Shown here: positions 34,039-44,661 of the stretch, piece after piece
Numbering within the stretch: position 1 is the stretch's first letter
Layout: each line of letters starts with the position of its first letter
Source of the DNA: Batillaria attramentaria
Lineage: Eukaryota; Mollusca; Gastropoda; Batillariidae
DNA length: 64,000 nt
Direction of reading: 5' to 3'
Assembly (NCBI GenBank): GCA_018292915.2
Contig: JACVVK020000143.1
Span: 1,160,001 to 1,224,000 of the forward strand
Notes under the pieces: generated by a model
What the model saw: only the letters and a program-made list of their open reading frames with translations
What the model was told of the DNA's origin: nothing
Database searches by the model: none
Position numbers and translations under genes: made by a program

Positions 34039-34204
34039 CCCTTCTTCCCCCACCCGGCCCCACCCCCAGTCACGTGGCTAATCGGTCGAGGTCGTAGAGG
34101 ATCTAGTGTCATTGGTAGAACTTGGAGAGGGGAGAACCGGCAACAATAACAACAAAACAGACAAAATAAAATGAAGTTTGGAGAAACAACTTTGTAAGAC
34201 GGGG

Positions 34205-34470
34205 CCGTTCCTCCTTGTTTACATTTAGGTGGAGAAAATTTTTGTCACACCAGTCCACAAAGTCGTCAATCTCGTGTTTGTAGTTAGTGTCGTCATCTTC
34301 AGTGATTTTTCCAGTCAGTGCAGTGTCGTCGGCGTACTTGTCAATGATACAGTCATCGTGAGAGGCCCTACAGTCAGCTGTATACAGAGAGAACAGGTAG
34401 GGGGAGAGAACCGTCCCCTGGGGCGCGCCGGTATTGGTAACAATGACGTCAGAGACAAGATCAGACTGGG
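34205..34470 (-). pseudogene. Rex1-like LINE, RT core fragment (YADD)
   Basis: The minus strand codes for VTNTGAPQGTVLSPYLFSLY, then IIDKYADDTALTGKI and DWCDKNFLHLNVNK. The last residues continue logically into TKEMVIDFRK at 32250, so the two pieces appear to be one LINE separated by piggyBac-like sequence. Confidence 0.7.
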
Positions 34471-35283
34471 ATTGTGATTTCCCTGTTGGCTTTGTGGCTT
34501 CCCCGATTGAATTATTTTTCACATGAAATCTGGAAAATCTAGAGGGCTGGTGAAATGTCGGAGGCAGTGACGATACTTGCTTATTTTGTCTGGGAACTAA
34601 GCGTTTGACGTCAGCTTCACACTGGTGGTATGACAGATGATGCTTGTGCATGTCTTGTAATTTCCCTGTTGCTTTTGTGACTTCCCTGGCTGAATTAATT
34701 TTTACATAAAATCTGGAAGATCTAGAGGGCTGGTGAAACATGGACTAGAATACCTTGTATTGTACTTATGAAATCGAAAATTTGGAACTCTTTTGACCAG
34801 TGCTTTTCGCAGAAACTTGAAAAAGGTATGTTTATCTAAAAGTTCAGTTATTCTAAATGCTAAAGCTATAATAGTGCAGTAGTTCCTGTCATATGTGCAG
34901 TTGTCACACTAGACTAAAACGCCGGGATGATAAGTAATTTGCAGTAGTCTTTTCATAGATATTTGATCTTATGTGCAAACCACCCCTACCTCGAAAATAT
35001 TTTTTTTTTTACACAAAACCAGTCAGAGCTACAGAGCTGTAGCACGAATACAGGCAGTGTGATTGGGTGAACTTCCAAAGTCTAGAAAATGAAGGAATTT
35101 GAAAAACTTTTTCGAAAAAATTCGTAACACGACCGATTTTTTAAAATCGGCGATAACTCTTCTGAAAATGCGACAGGCTAAAAATCGTGAAAGGTAGGTC
35201 TGGAGAAGGTGATTTCCCATTTTATCTCAAAGTAAAAAGGCCTCCATCGAGGTGGTTTAGGAGATAGCCATCATTACATCCGT

Positions 35284-35323
<40 letters not shown>

Positions 35324-36116
35324 ACGTCTCACAACTCTCGCCAAAAAGAACGCAGCAGCATAGTGTGCACGTCAAGTGTCTATGACGCAGGTTTCGTTAC
35401 GTCACTATGTGCGTGAAAGTATTATTGTGTGGAGAAACGTCACAGTCTTGTTTTGTATCACTGAAACTTGCTGCTGCGCGCAGCAAAATCTGCCCCGTCT
35501 CATAAAGCTGTTTCTCTATAGAGAAACAACTTAAAACAGTCAAGTACGTAACAAGCACACAGATGCGGGGGGCAGACGTGTCGCCACGAACGCAGCGCCA
35601 CCCAATAGATCACATAATTATCCACGACGAATAAATCTCCCGCCTGGTTTCGGGAAGATACTGTACACGCATTCCCGTTCCTGGGGCCTCTCTGCTCTTG
35701 GCCCCCGCAGCAACGCAAACTCGGGCTGACCGAAACCGGGCTGAACTTAGTAATGCCTAAGAAGGAAAAAATCAAACTACTCGGTGACAAGGAAAGTGGA
35801 CAGTTGCGAACAACTTTGAGGTCCCCGTGTTATTTCACAGTGTGCACAGAAGCGGTGAAAATTGTCGCATTCACCAGCACCAGTACATTCTCGGCCTGTT
35901 TCGAGATTATTACCTGCATGAGTAATCTCCCTTGCCGCAACAAGCACGCATTTTTCGCGGCGGAGCACAAAGCTGCCACGAAAAATGATTGATTGCTGCG
36001 GGTCTATGTATGCACGGGGGACTATTCATGCAGGTAATAACCTCGAAACAGGCCGAGAATGTACTGGTGCTGGTGAATGCGACAGTTTTCACCGCTTCTG
36101 TGCACACTGTGAAACA

Positions 36117-37442
36117 CGAGGGTTGTTCAACGAGAATTGGAAAATGGCATGTAACGTGACTTCTAAGCAAGATACAGAAAATATATTTATACCACAAGAA
36201 AGTTCAGCCTTTCCTTTATTCACATGCAAAAAAGAAATCCGATGCGATGAAGCATTTAAGAGTATGACGTCATTAAAAAAGTATACGAAACAGCTGAGCC
36301 TGAAAAATATGGATGGCACGAAGGAGCAATACCGTTTCTACATTTTCACAAGGCTGAAGCTCGGAGACAAACCGAAGAAAATCCACGATGATTTACAGGT
36401 AGTCTATGGGGCCAATTGCGTTCCATATAGCACAATGTACAAATGGATTCAAGCATTTCAAGCTGAGGAATCGAGCAGTAAGCCAGGTATGGGTCCAGCA
36501 CGACCTTTTCCAGCTCGGAACGAGCAAAACATTGCCCTTGTAGAGAGACTGGTTGCTGAAGATCCACATTCAACTATCAGAGAATTGAGCGAGGCATCTG
36601 GCGTCTCTGTTGGTACCATTCACAGCATCTTACATGAAGATCTTCACATGCGAAAACTGGCTGCCCGATGGGTACCTCATCTCTTCAGTGAAGATCAGAA
36701 GAAACAGCAAGTTGAATGTTCGTGTCAGTTGTTGAATGACTTTGAACCGAATGGACCAAAACGGCTGTGTGATATAGTCACTGGTGATGAAACATGGCTC
36801 TGGCTTTATGGCATCCCCAACAAGCGTTGCAACAGGGCGTGGGTGGGTCCTTATGGCGATCGACCAGTTGTGTTGAGACAAGGTTTTCAAAGCCGGAAGC
36901 GACTTTTTTCCATTTTTTTTAATGCACAAGGAACTGTGGCAATCGATATTCTGCCTGAGAAGACAACAATCAATGCAACATACTACACAGGAGTTGTGCT
37001 TCCCAAAGTTGTCAAGGAAGTGTGCAATCAGCGCCCAACCGTTGGCTCCTCAAGAACCTTGCTTCTGCATGACAATGTAGCTGCCCACAAAGCCAAGGTC
37101 ACCACGACCTTTCTATCTGACCGAGGAATCCAGATTTTGGACCACCCACCCTACAGTCCAGACCTTGCACCATGCGACTTTTGGCTTTTCCCTATCCTGA
37201 AAGAGAGACTCGCTGGCCAGAAGTTTGACCGTGTACAGGACCTCGCAAAAGCAGTAAAATCACAGCTCGATGCCATACCCAACGAGGACTACCAGGGGGC
37301 GCTTTTTGCGTGGCGCAGAAGGCTGGAAAAGTGTGTACGGGTCAAGGGGGAATACTTCGAGGGGATGTGAAGATAAGAAGTTGGAGCTATGTGTAAAACC
37401 AGAGTTACATAGCTGTTTCCAATTCCCATTGAACAACCCTCG
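36117..37442 (+). mobile_element. mariner element with terminal inverted repeats
   Basis: The 1326-bp element begins cgagggttgttcaacgagaa and ends with the complement of cgagggttgttcaatgggaa. It is flanked by ca (probably a mutated TA) on the left and ta on the right. Length and ends fit a full-length mariner. Confidence 0.88.
36309..37370 (+). CDS. mariner transposase (D,D34D), apparently intact
   Basis: Cut-and-paste transposase of 353 residues. The start MDGTKEQYRFYIFTRLKLGD was chosen because the open frame upstream of it runs over the left terminal repeat. An N-terminal helix-turn-helix region (STMYKWIQAF; STIRELSEASGVSVGTIHSI) precedes the catalytic domain. The catalytic acids are in VTGDETW, LLLHDNVAAHKA and YSPDLAPCDFWLF, with 34 residues between the second and third Asp. 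No stop or frameshift is seen and the length matches the family (about 345-350). One TA flank has changed, so the insertion is not brand new. Confidence 0.88.
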   Translation: MDGTKEQYRFYIFTRLKLGDKPKKIHDDLQVVYGANCVPYSTMYKWIQAFQAEESSSKPGMGPARPFPARNEQNIALVERLVAEDPHSTIRELSEASGVSVGTIHSILHEDLHMRKLAARWVPHLFSEDQKKQQVECSCQLLNDFEPNGPKRLCDIVTGDETWLWLYGIPNKRCNRAWVGPYGDRPVVLRQGFQSRKRLFSIFFNAQGTVAIDILPEKTTINATYYTGVVLPKVVKEVCNQRPTVGSSRTLLLHDNVAAHKAKVTTTFLSDRGIQILDHPPYSPDLAPCDFWLFPILKERLAGQKFDRVQDLAKAVKSQLDAIPNEDYQGALFAWRRRLEKCVRVKGEYFEGM

Positions 37443-37569
37443 TAGCACGGGGACCTCAAAGTTGTTCGCAACTGTCCACTTTCCTTGTCACCGAGTGGTC
37501 AGATTTTTTCCTCCTAATGCACAAAGACATTACATTACCAAGATGCGCCACTCACTATATAACGAGTGA

Positions 37570-38110
37570 CGTCCGCCAAGTGGGTTGCGCCCCTTTGGTC
37601 TGTCAGGGATACCGCGGGTAATAATGTGTCTTTGCAATAGCGCCGTACGTGTGTTGTCGCTCGCTGTGACGCAATTGCAGCCGATATAATCGGTGTAAAT
37701 TTGTTCACTAGGGTTCTGGGGGTAGGGTGGGGGTGTATTTTTAGGTTTTAGTTCATGTTCTTTCTCTATCATTGTCTTTTGTCTCTTGGATGTTACTGAT
37801 CTGTGACTGATCAACATCGTTTTGTGCTGTTGTGATATGGCGGTGAAATTTTGGTTTTGTATCAAGGTTGTTTCCGTCTTACCCTGTTTGACAGGTCATA
37901 AAAATTATTTCACCAAGTGTGTCCCACATCTGACGAATAATGCAGGTATTCTTTGTTTTTGTTTTGATATTCCCTGTCTACATGAGTATACTTGAACATG
38001 TGCCCAAATTCACACACAGGGACTCACAAACATTACGTGCAGTACGTACACTGACATGGGGAGAGTGACAGAAAGACAAAGAAGGTGAGGGATACATAAA
38101 ACAGTAAAAC
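37570..38110. other. Interior of the P-type transposon without recognised coding
   Basis: It lies between the foldback MITE and the transposase remnant. No open frame of note or repeat is recognised. Confidence 0.4.
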
Positions 38111-38119
38111 TGAAACAAG

Positions 38120-38790
38120 AGTGGATACAGTCTACTTTAATGATGTCATGAACTATCCGACAGAACCATTTCAAAACAGCAGAAAACCTCATCTGCTTTT
38201 ATGGCCAAATATCAGAGCGCAAAGTTCATTGCCAGGTGGCAGTGACTTCACTTTGAATGATATATTCATCATTCATCTATCAATGATGAACAGGGCTGAA
38301 AGTATGTTACTGTTGAAACCTGGGTACAGTTCAATGTTCTGCAAAGAACGCCGCAGTGTACTCACAGAGGGCAAGAGAAAAATTTTCTTTAGTCTCCGAT
38401 AGGCCTTTGGACTACTGTGGAACAACGAAAGGGCAACAGTCTTGTCGTTTTCAGTCCACCTGACCCCCTTCTTCTTCTTATCAACAGCACGCAATTGTGA
38501 TGCTATAAACTGAACAGTCTTTCTTGGTAGCAAGTTAGCCAGTTCTTTGAGCACTGCTGCTTTCCTCTCCTGCCTGTTGAGTTTTTTTATTTTTATTTTT
38601 TTTTACGGCAGAGAGTTTTTCATTTTCTTCTTCAAACGATACACCCTGTTCCGTGAGGCCCTTAACTTGCTCTTGAGATCAGCCTCTTTTGCTGAAGTAG
38701 ATGGTTCAGGCTTTGGTGCTGAGACAGCTTCAACAGTGCGAAGATGATTTTCATCTGCAGTTGGATGAGATTCTGAAAACACACGGGAGA
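38120..38790 (-). pseudogene. P-element/THAP9-like transposase remnant
   Basis: The minus-strand frame 38554-38273 contains PRKTVQFIASQLRAV, GVRWTENDKTVALSLFHSSP and KAYRRLKKIFLLPSVSTLRR. This is the conserved region after the DNA-binding part in P-type transposases (W..E.K..ALS....SPKAYR.L.....LPSVSTLR). Upstream, 38780-38603 gives a Lys/Arg-rich coiled coil (LKSKLRASRNRVYRLKKKMK). Downstream frames have stops. The THAP zinc finger and catalytic acids are not seen, so it is inactive. Confidence 0.72.
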
Positions 38791-38892
38791 AAATGCCCTG
38801 TGAAAAAAAAATGTCCTCTGGGATTTCTTTTCTTGAGTGTCTCTCTCGTGTGCGTGCACGTGCAGACACGTGCCCGTACGCATGTGTGTGCG

Positions 38893-38996
<104 letters not shown>

Positions 38997-38999
38997 TCC

Positions 39000-40090
39000 T
39001 GGTTGACGATCTATCAATCCATACTATTTAATATCTGTCTGTCTGTTGGACTATGATGATCAACCATCACATGATGCAGTACCGAATAGAACCTGACGTG
39101 TTTCCTGGGGATTCACACCCTATTCCGCACGACGAAATCAAACAGGATCTAGCGACGGTTCGAAAAGTGATTCACTTTAAAAGTGTTTGCTGTATACTGT
39201 ATAATTATCGTCGGATAGCACTCACAGACCAAAAAAAAAAAAAAAAAAAAAAAAGATGGAAAAAACACATCACCCTTTAAAGTCCAGCCCTATTTCAATC
39301 CACAAATGAAAGTACATCATTTGGATAATTTAACGAAGAAGGCGGCTGTTTCTTTTCCCCGCCGATCACTTTAGATCCAGAGAAAAGAAACCAGGCTACT
39401 TCAGTCTTCAATTTCTAACCTAAACAATGCTGAAATTATGGACAGAAACTTGCCTTACTTCATCTCTTGGGAAACGAAACAATGACATTCCTTGACAATC
39501 GCTCTTGTATCGCGCATTCGAATAGTTAATCGCGCTGCAGGCGTCACCACCCCAGTGCAATTTCTTGCTTGTGGCCATTGTGACGAGTGGCATTATCCCT
39601 GATCAAGCAAAGGGACGTCACTCCTGTGCCGGAAACGCAGCAGACGCTCTTTTTCCGTGCCCAACTATTTGTGGACCCCGTATCTTTTTTTTTAACTGAC
39701 GTTCTGGTCTGGCCAAGTTGGCCACGGTAATTCGTTTTCAGTAGTTTGGATCTGACAGCTGCACACATTGTAAGTTTTAATTTTTAGTCTATTAGAAATG
39801 ATTTTATGGATATTGATTACGCTGTCAAGAGTTACTTGATGATTTTATTTGATCTAGAATACCAGTGTTCAGTGAAATGATAAGTGTCAGTTTTTGTTGG
39901 TTCGTTTGTTTGATTTTATTATTGAAAGGCTGAACGTTTTCCTTATGAAGGTTTATTGTTTGTTTTCAGTTTTTCACCTTATGGCTTTTTATGGCACTTC
40001 CGTAATAAACTGCCGGTGACACTCGCTGTACACTGTGTTGGCTAATCTGGGATTGGTGCAATACGTGAAGACAGCACAACTCCGTCAGCG
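39000..40090. other. Right part of the P-type transposon without recognised coding
   Basis: A-rich run at 39232-39254. Otherwise AT-rich unique-looking sequence. Nothing is recognised. Confidence 0.4.
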
Positions 40091-40319
40091 GTCCCGCAAA
40101 AACGTCGTGAGTGGAACATTTTGGTAATGTAATGTCTTTGTTATGCATTACTAAGCTCAGCCCGGTTTCGGCTAGCCCGAGTTTGCGTTGTTGCGCGGGC
40201 CAAGAGTAGCGAGGCCCCCGGGACGGGAATGTTGTACGTGAGCAGTCAACAGGCATGTAGCCAGTAGCTGATGTTAATTATAGGGACAGAGCGATACAGG
40301 CAAAACTTGTGTGAATCCC

Positions 40320-40719
40320 CCCCCCCCCCCCCCGAGTTAAAAACTCATCCAATTTACCATGTGTCATAGGAGTAATTTTGTGTCGGAGATACATTTCTGT
40401 GCTTGGAAAATCAAATATTTAGGACTAAGGCACAACATTCTAAAGCCAATTCATAGAACAACTACTTATATCATGTTTCATGTGTTTTTGTGTCAGTGTT
40501 TTTGTGCCAACACTTTTTTCTTCTTGTTTTTGGTTACAACATCAGTACATCAGTACAGTAACAGTTCTACCCATAAGTGTCCATGATAGAATGTTGCGTA
40601 CATTTCATTAGGTACAGGAGCGCAAAAATACCAGTTTTATGGCATAACGATATTTATACCATGTTGTAATACATAAATTCTGATCAGTTTACTCTTTGTT
40701 TTGCTGTACTTTGTGTGTG

Positions 40720-40766
<47 letters not shown>

Positions 40767-40774
40767 CGCTGTGC

Positions 40775-40805
<31 letters not shown>

Positions 40806-41096
40806 TGTGCTCTGTGTGTGTGTGTGTGTGTGTGTAAAGAGAGAGAGAGAGAGAGGGGGGATATAAGCCGTGTGTTATGTGACAGACCATACAATTCAAA
40901 ACCTGCCAGAGCATGTCCATAAAAGAAAAAAAACTATATATCTTACAGGAAAAGGGGTAGATGGGCGTGCCACTGTGCCTGAAAGTCTCCATACAGCATA
41001 TTTGTTCTAGCGATATATTTCTCAATTTCGTATCTTCTTTTTAGTCTCTGAGTGAACAATTCCATAGTTGGGATGGTGCCGTCAATCCTGCATGAG

Positions 41097-41150
<54 letters not shown>
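40320..41150. other. Intergenic sequence with microsatellites
   Basis: Contains (C)n 40318-40334, a compound (GT)n with cgctgtgc interruptions at 40716-40836, (GA)n, (AT)n 41096-41131 and (AG)n 41134-41168. No gene is seen. Confidence 0.6.
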
Positions 41151-41170
<20 letters not shown>

Positions 41171-41182
41171 TTTTCACAATGA

Positions 41183-41314
41183 GGTGCCCCCGATTACGGA
41201 AAATACACCACACGAGTTTGTTGATTTCGACCGTAAAACTGCGAGTTTTAACGAGCAGTTTTACGGTCGAAATCAACAAACGAGTGTGGTGTATTTTACG
41301 TAATCGGGGGCACC
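41183..41314. mobile_element. Near-perfect 132-bp hairpin (foldback element)
   Basis: The arm ggtgcccccgattacggaaa (41183 on) recurs inverted, ending at 41314, over about 60 bases. Only a few mismatches and a loop of about 12 bases (gagttttaacga) separate the arms. Flanks are (AG)n on the left and unique sequence on the right. Confidence 0.88.
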
Positions 41315-41329
41315 GAATTGGGAAAATTA

Positions 41330-42241
41330 TTTATACCACGTCCCTACCTGCATTTCAAGTCTTTGATTTGAAAGCTGACATCGGCAATCCAAATGCTTCA
41401 CGCGACATCACTGAATGAGGTGCTTTACCTCGCTTTGTCCATAGGCTTTGAGAAGTCAGCTTTTCCGTTTCGAAGCCTCCGTCTTAGTAGAGAACTGGAA
41501 CTAGGCTTACGCTTGTCACAAACACGACCGCTTGTTGATAACACGCAGCAAAAGATCAACAATTCCACGTCAAGCGACTGGCAAAGCTCCTTCGTCCCCA
41601 TTTCCGTACGAAGTCGAACTAAGTCATGTCGTGACGTCAATTATTCCTTAGTCCCTTTTCGCGTCATATTGTGACGCAAATCCTTTCACCAGAACACACT
41701 GCTGGAACACTGCTAGGGGTAATACCTGTTCACTCTTTAAGGCGATGTCACACTGAAAACAAGTTTCCCTGCTACGGTCAAGACATTCCTACCTTACTAG
41801 ACACCCTTTTCTTGTATGTAGAACTTCAATGCGTATGAAATACCTCTGGATGGGGTTTCTGGGTAAAGTCGATGTCTCTTTTCCTTAAACATACATGTTG
41901 ACTGAGCGGATACGGGAAGGTGTCACTTGACACTCCGCACGGCGGCTTTCATTGGTTGAAACACAAAACATGTTTTCGGATTTTAGGGCAGGCTCTTAAA
42001 CTGAAAACACGATCGAAACAGTGTTTTGAAAACATTGTTGTGAAGTATGTTACACGACAAAACACACTGTTTCGCAGCGAAACATCTGAAAACAATGTTT
42101 TCAAGTGTTTTTGCCCTCTCGTGTGACATGGCCTTTAGGTACAGCCATAAAATACACGCGTGGTTGTCATGGGTACAATGTTTATACCACATGTGGTGAA
42201 TTATGGATTTTATACCATGACTTGTAATAGTGGTAGAGTGG

Positions 42242-42245
<4 letters not shown>
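41330..42245. other. Intergenic sequence without recognised gene
   Basis: Unique-looking sequence. The segment 41990-42110 is rich in aaaacattgt and aacactgttt motifs and could be the end of a DNA element. It is followed by (AT)n 42249-42317. Confidence 0.4.
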
Positions 42246-42319
<74 letters not shown>

Positions 42320-42321
42320 CC

Positions 42322-44563
42322 TACCACGCCCAGTCCAACGGAATGGTAGAAAGATTCAATGGCGTTTTGAAAACCATGCTCAGAAAAGTGGTTCAGAAGC
42401 ACCCAAGCAATTGGGATAGATATATTCCCGCGCTCTTGTTCGCGTACAGGGAACTGCCGAATGAAAGCACAGGGTTTTCCCCCCTTCGAACTCTTGTTCG
42501 GAAGGAGGCCTCGTGGGCCGATGGACATTCTAGCCACAGCTTGGTCGGGTCGTGTTGATTCTGACGATGTCAAGCCCTTGTACCAATACGTCCTTGACTT
42601 GAAAAACACTCTTGCTGATTCTCTGACCTTGGCACAAGAGAACACGGACGCTGCTGCTCGAAAGCACAAGCGTTACTTTGACAAAAAGGCTGTACAGCGC
42701 TCTTTTCAGGTTGGCGACGAAGTCCTGGTTCTTTTGCCAACAGACTCCAGTAAGTTGCGCATGTGCTGGAAAGGCCCCTTTACAGTAGTACAAGCTTTGG
42801 GCGTTGACTACAAAATTCACATGGCAGGGAAGGATAAGATCTTCCACGCAAACATGCTTCAAAAGTACCACCGTCGTAATCCTCCCAGCCCACCCACCCC
42901 TCAAACCACCGCCGTGTCAGCCGTATCACCGGCCACTGCACTTGTGCAACTACATCTCTTGTTGCCATTCCACACGGAAACCTCTGTAGGGTTTGACCCA
43001 CCGAGCGTTGATTCCTCTGAGCCAGAACAGAACTGTGCTTCTGCCTTTCACGCTTCATCTGATTTGGCCGATGTTGCGTGTTCGTATCACGTCGGTTCGG
43101 CATCCGCCGCTGTCGGAATCCTCCACCCTGATACTGAGGATGACCAAATCGCTCTTCCGACGCTACCGTCGCTTCAAGGCGAAACTGACAGTCAGTTAGA
43201 CCCTTCAAAGAGGAATGAAATAGAGGCTGTCTTTCACAAGTTTTCTGACCTTCTGACAGATAAACCTGGTACCGCAAAAGGCGACGTTTTCCATGAGATA
43301 AATCTCACTTCTGACACCCCAGTTCGCTTGAAACCTTACCCATTGCCGTTCGCATCTCGACAGATAGTTGAGAAAGAGGTAAAGACCATGCTCGAACTAG
43401 GAGTGATAGAGCCCTCAAAGTCTAACTATTGCAGTCCGGTTGTTCTTGTCTCCAAGAAAGACGGTTCTGTGCGCTTCTGTATTGACTTCCGCGCACTCAA
43501 CAAGGTCACCCTCTTTGACGCTGAACCAATTCCAGACACGGAAGAACTGTTCTGTCGTCTGAATGGTGCTCACTACTTCACCAAGATAGATTTGGCAAAA
43601 GGGTATTGGCAGATCCCAGTACGTCCTGCAGACAAACATAAGACTGCCTTTCAGACACCTCTAGGCCTTTTTCAGTGGACAAAAATGCCGTTCGGTCTCG
43701 TTACGGCTCCAGCAACGTTCGCTCGCATGATGAGACCACTCTCGTTAGAGGACCACTCTGCCATGAACTTTTTTGATGACATCCTGATAGCCAGTTGTCG
43801 CTGGAATGATCACTTGTCTCATGTAGAAGGTGTCCTTGAGAAGTTGAGAGCTTTCGGCCTTACGGCTCGCCCTTCAAAACTCTTTGCTGGATTTCAAGAA
43901 CTTGAGTTTCTTGGTCACATTGTGTCTGAAGGCATCCTTAAACCAGAGCCCGGCAAGGTACAGAAAATCCTTGACATTGCGAAACCAGTCTCGAAGAGAC
44001 AGGTCCGCTCTCTGCTAGGTCTGATCGGGTATTACAGACGATACGTACCCAACTTTGCCACCCTCACCGCTCCTCTTTCTGACCTCACACGGGCTGACCG
44101 CCCGAGAAGGATCACATGGACAGCTGAATGTGATGACGCGCTTCGCGCCATTCAGCGCATTCTGGCTAGTTTCCCAGTTCTCCTCATTCCAGACCTGTCC
44201 AAGGAATTCATTGTTAGAACAGATGCTAGCAATTCTGGTCTAGGTGCAGTTCTCTTGCAGGACAAGGACGGTCTGCTGCATCCCGTGGCATTCGTCAGTC
44301 GAAAACTTCTCGATCGGGAGACACGGTACAGCACAATTGAGCGCGAATGTCTCGCTATTGTGTGGTCGCTCACCAAACTCTCGCGCTACCTCTGGGGTCG
44401 TGAATTCGTACTGCAGACAGACCACAGGCCTTTGTCCTATCTCACTTCAGGCAATTTCAAGAACTGTCGGATAACTCGCTGGGCCCTTGCTCTCCAGGAG
44501 TTCAGATTTCGCATTGAGCCTGTTCAGGGTAAGCTCAATGTATTTGCCGATTGCCTGTCGTGA
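42322..44563 (+). pseudogene. Retrotransposon pol fragment: INT(end)-RT-RNase H
   Basis: The first part reads integrase (NGMVERFNGVLKTMLRKVV, ALLFAYRELPNESTGFSP). A one-base shift near 42477, at a C-run, moves to the frame that continues with FELLFGRRPRGPMDILA and the GPFTV...N-M-L-Q-K-Y end domain. About 100 variable residues follow. RT has SPVVLVSKKDGSVRFCIDFR, KIDLAKGYWQIPV, MPFGLVTAPATFARMM and FFDDILIAS (F in place of the usual Y or V before x-D-D). RNase H has VRTDASNSGLGAVL and YSTIERECLAIVWSL. The frame ends in CLS at a TGA just before the polypurine tract. The missing 5' half and the shift make it non-functional as it stands. Confidence 0.88.
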
Positions 44564-44661
44564 TCAGGATCGGATCAGCTGGTAGTGTAGACATTGGTTG
44601 TCTCACTGTTTCGACCCCCATGTTGAGAAACCTGTCGGTTTCTACTGGAGGAGGGGGGTGA

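Larger units (their letters stand above)
32270..35530. mobile_element. piggyBac-like foldback element(s) with long inverted arms and TTAA flanks
   Basis: The left end gttgtttctctatagagaaa at 32270 is preceded by TTAA (32266-32269). The right end ctatagagaaacaac at 35530 is followed by TTAA (35531-35534). The arms are inverted copies for at least 560 bases (32270-32830 against 34960-35530) and weaker homology continues to about 33370 and 34480. No transposase is present. Another end-like piece at about 34180-34200 and LINE fragments inside show later insertions or rearrangement. A further left-end copy is at 52684. Confidence 0.78.
35756..37533. mobile_element. Foldback MITE interrupted by mariner
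   Basis: Arm 1 is 35757-35935. Arm 2 is its inverted copy, in two parts: 36012-36114 and 37445-37533. Shared bases include gaggaaaaaatc-type ends and ggtgacaaggaaagtggaca. The bases taatgc at both ends may be the target duplication. The loop is about 76 bases. Removing the mariner restores a continuous arm. Confidence 0.75.

Noticed and set aside
35985..36308. N-terminal extension of 108 residues to the mariner transposase
   Set aside because: The extension is read from the foldback arm and the mariner terminal repeat. The family-like start is the Met at 36309.
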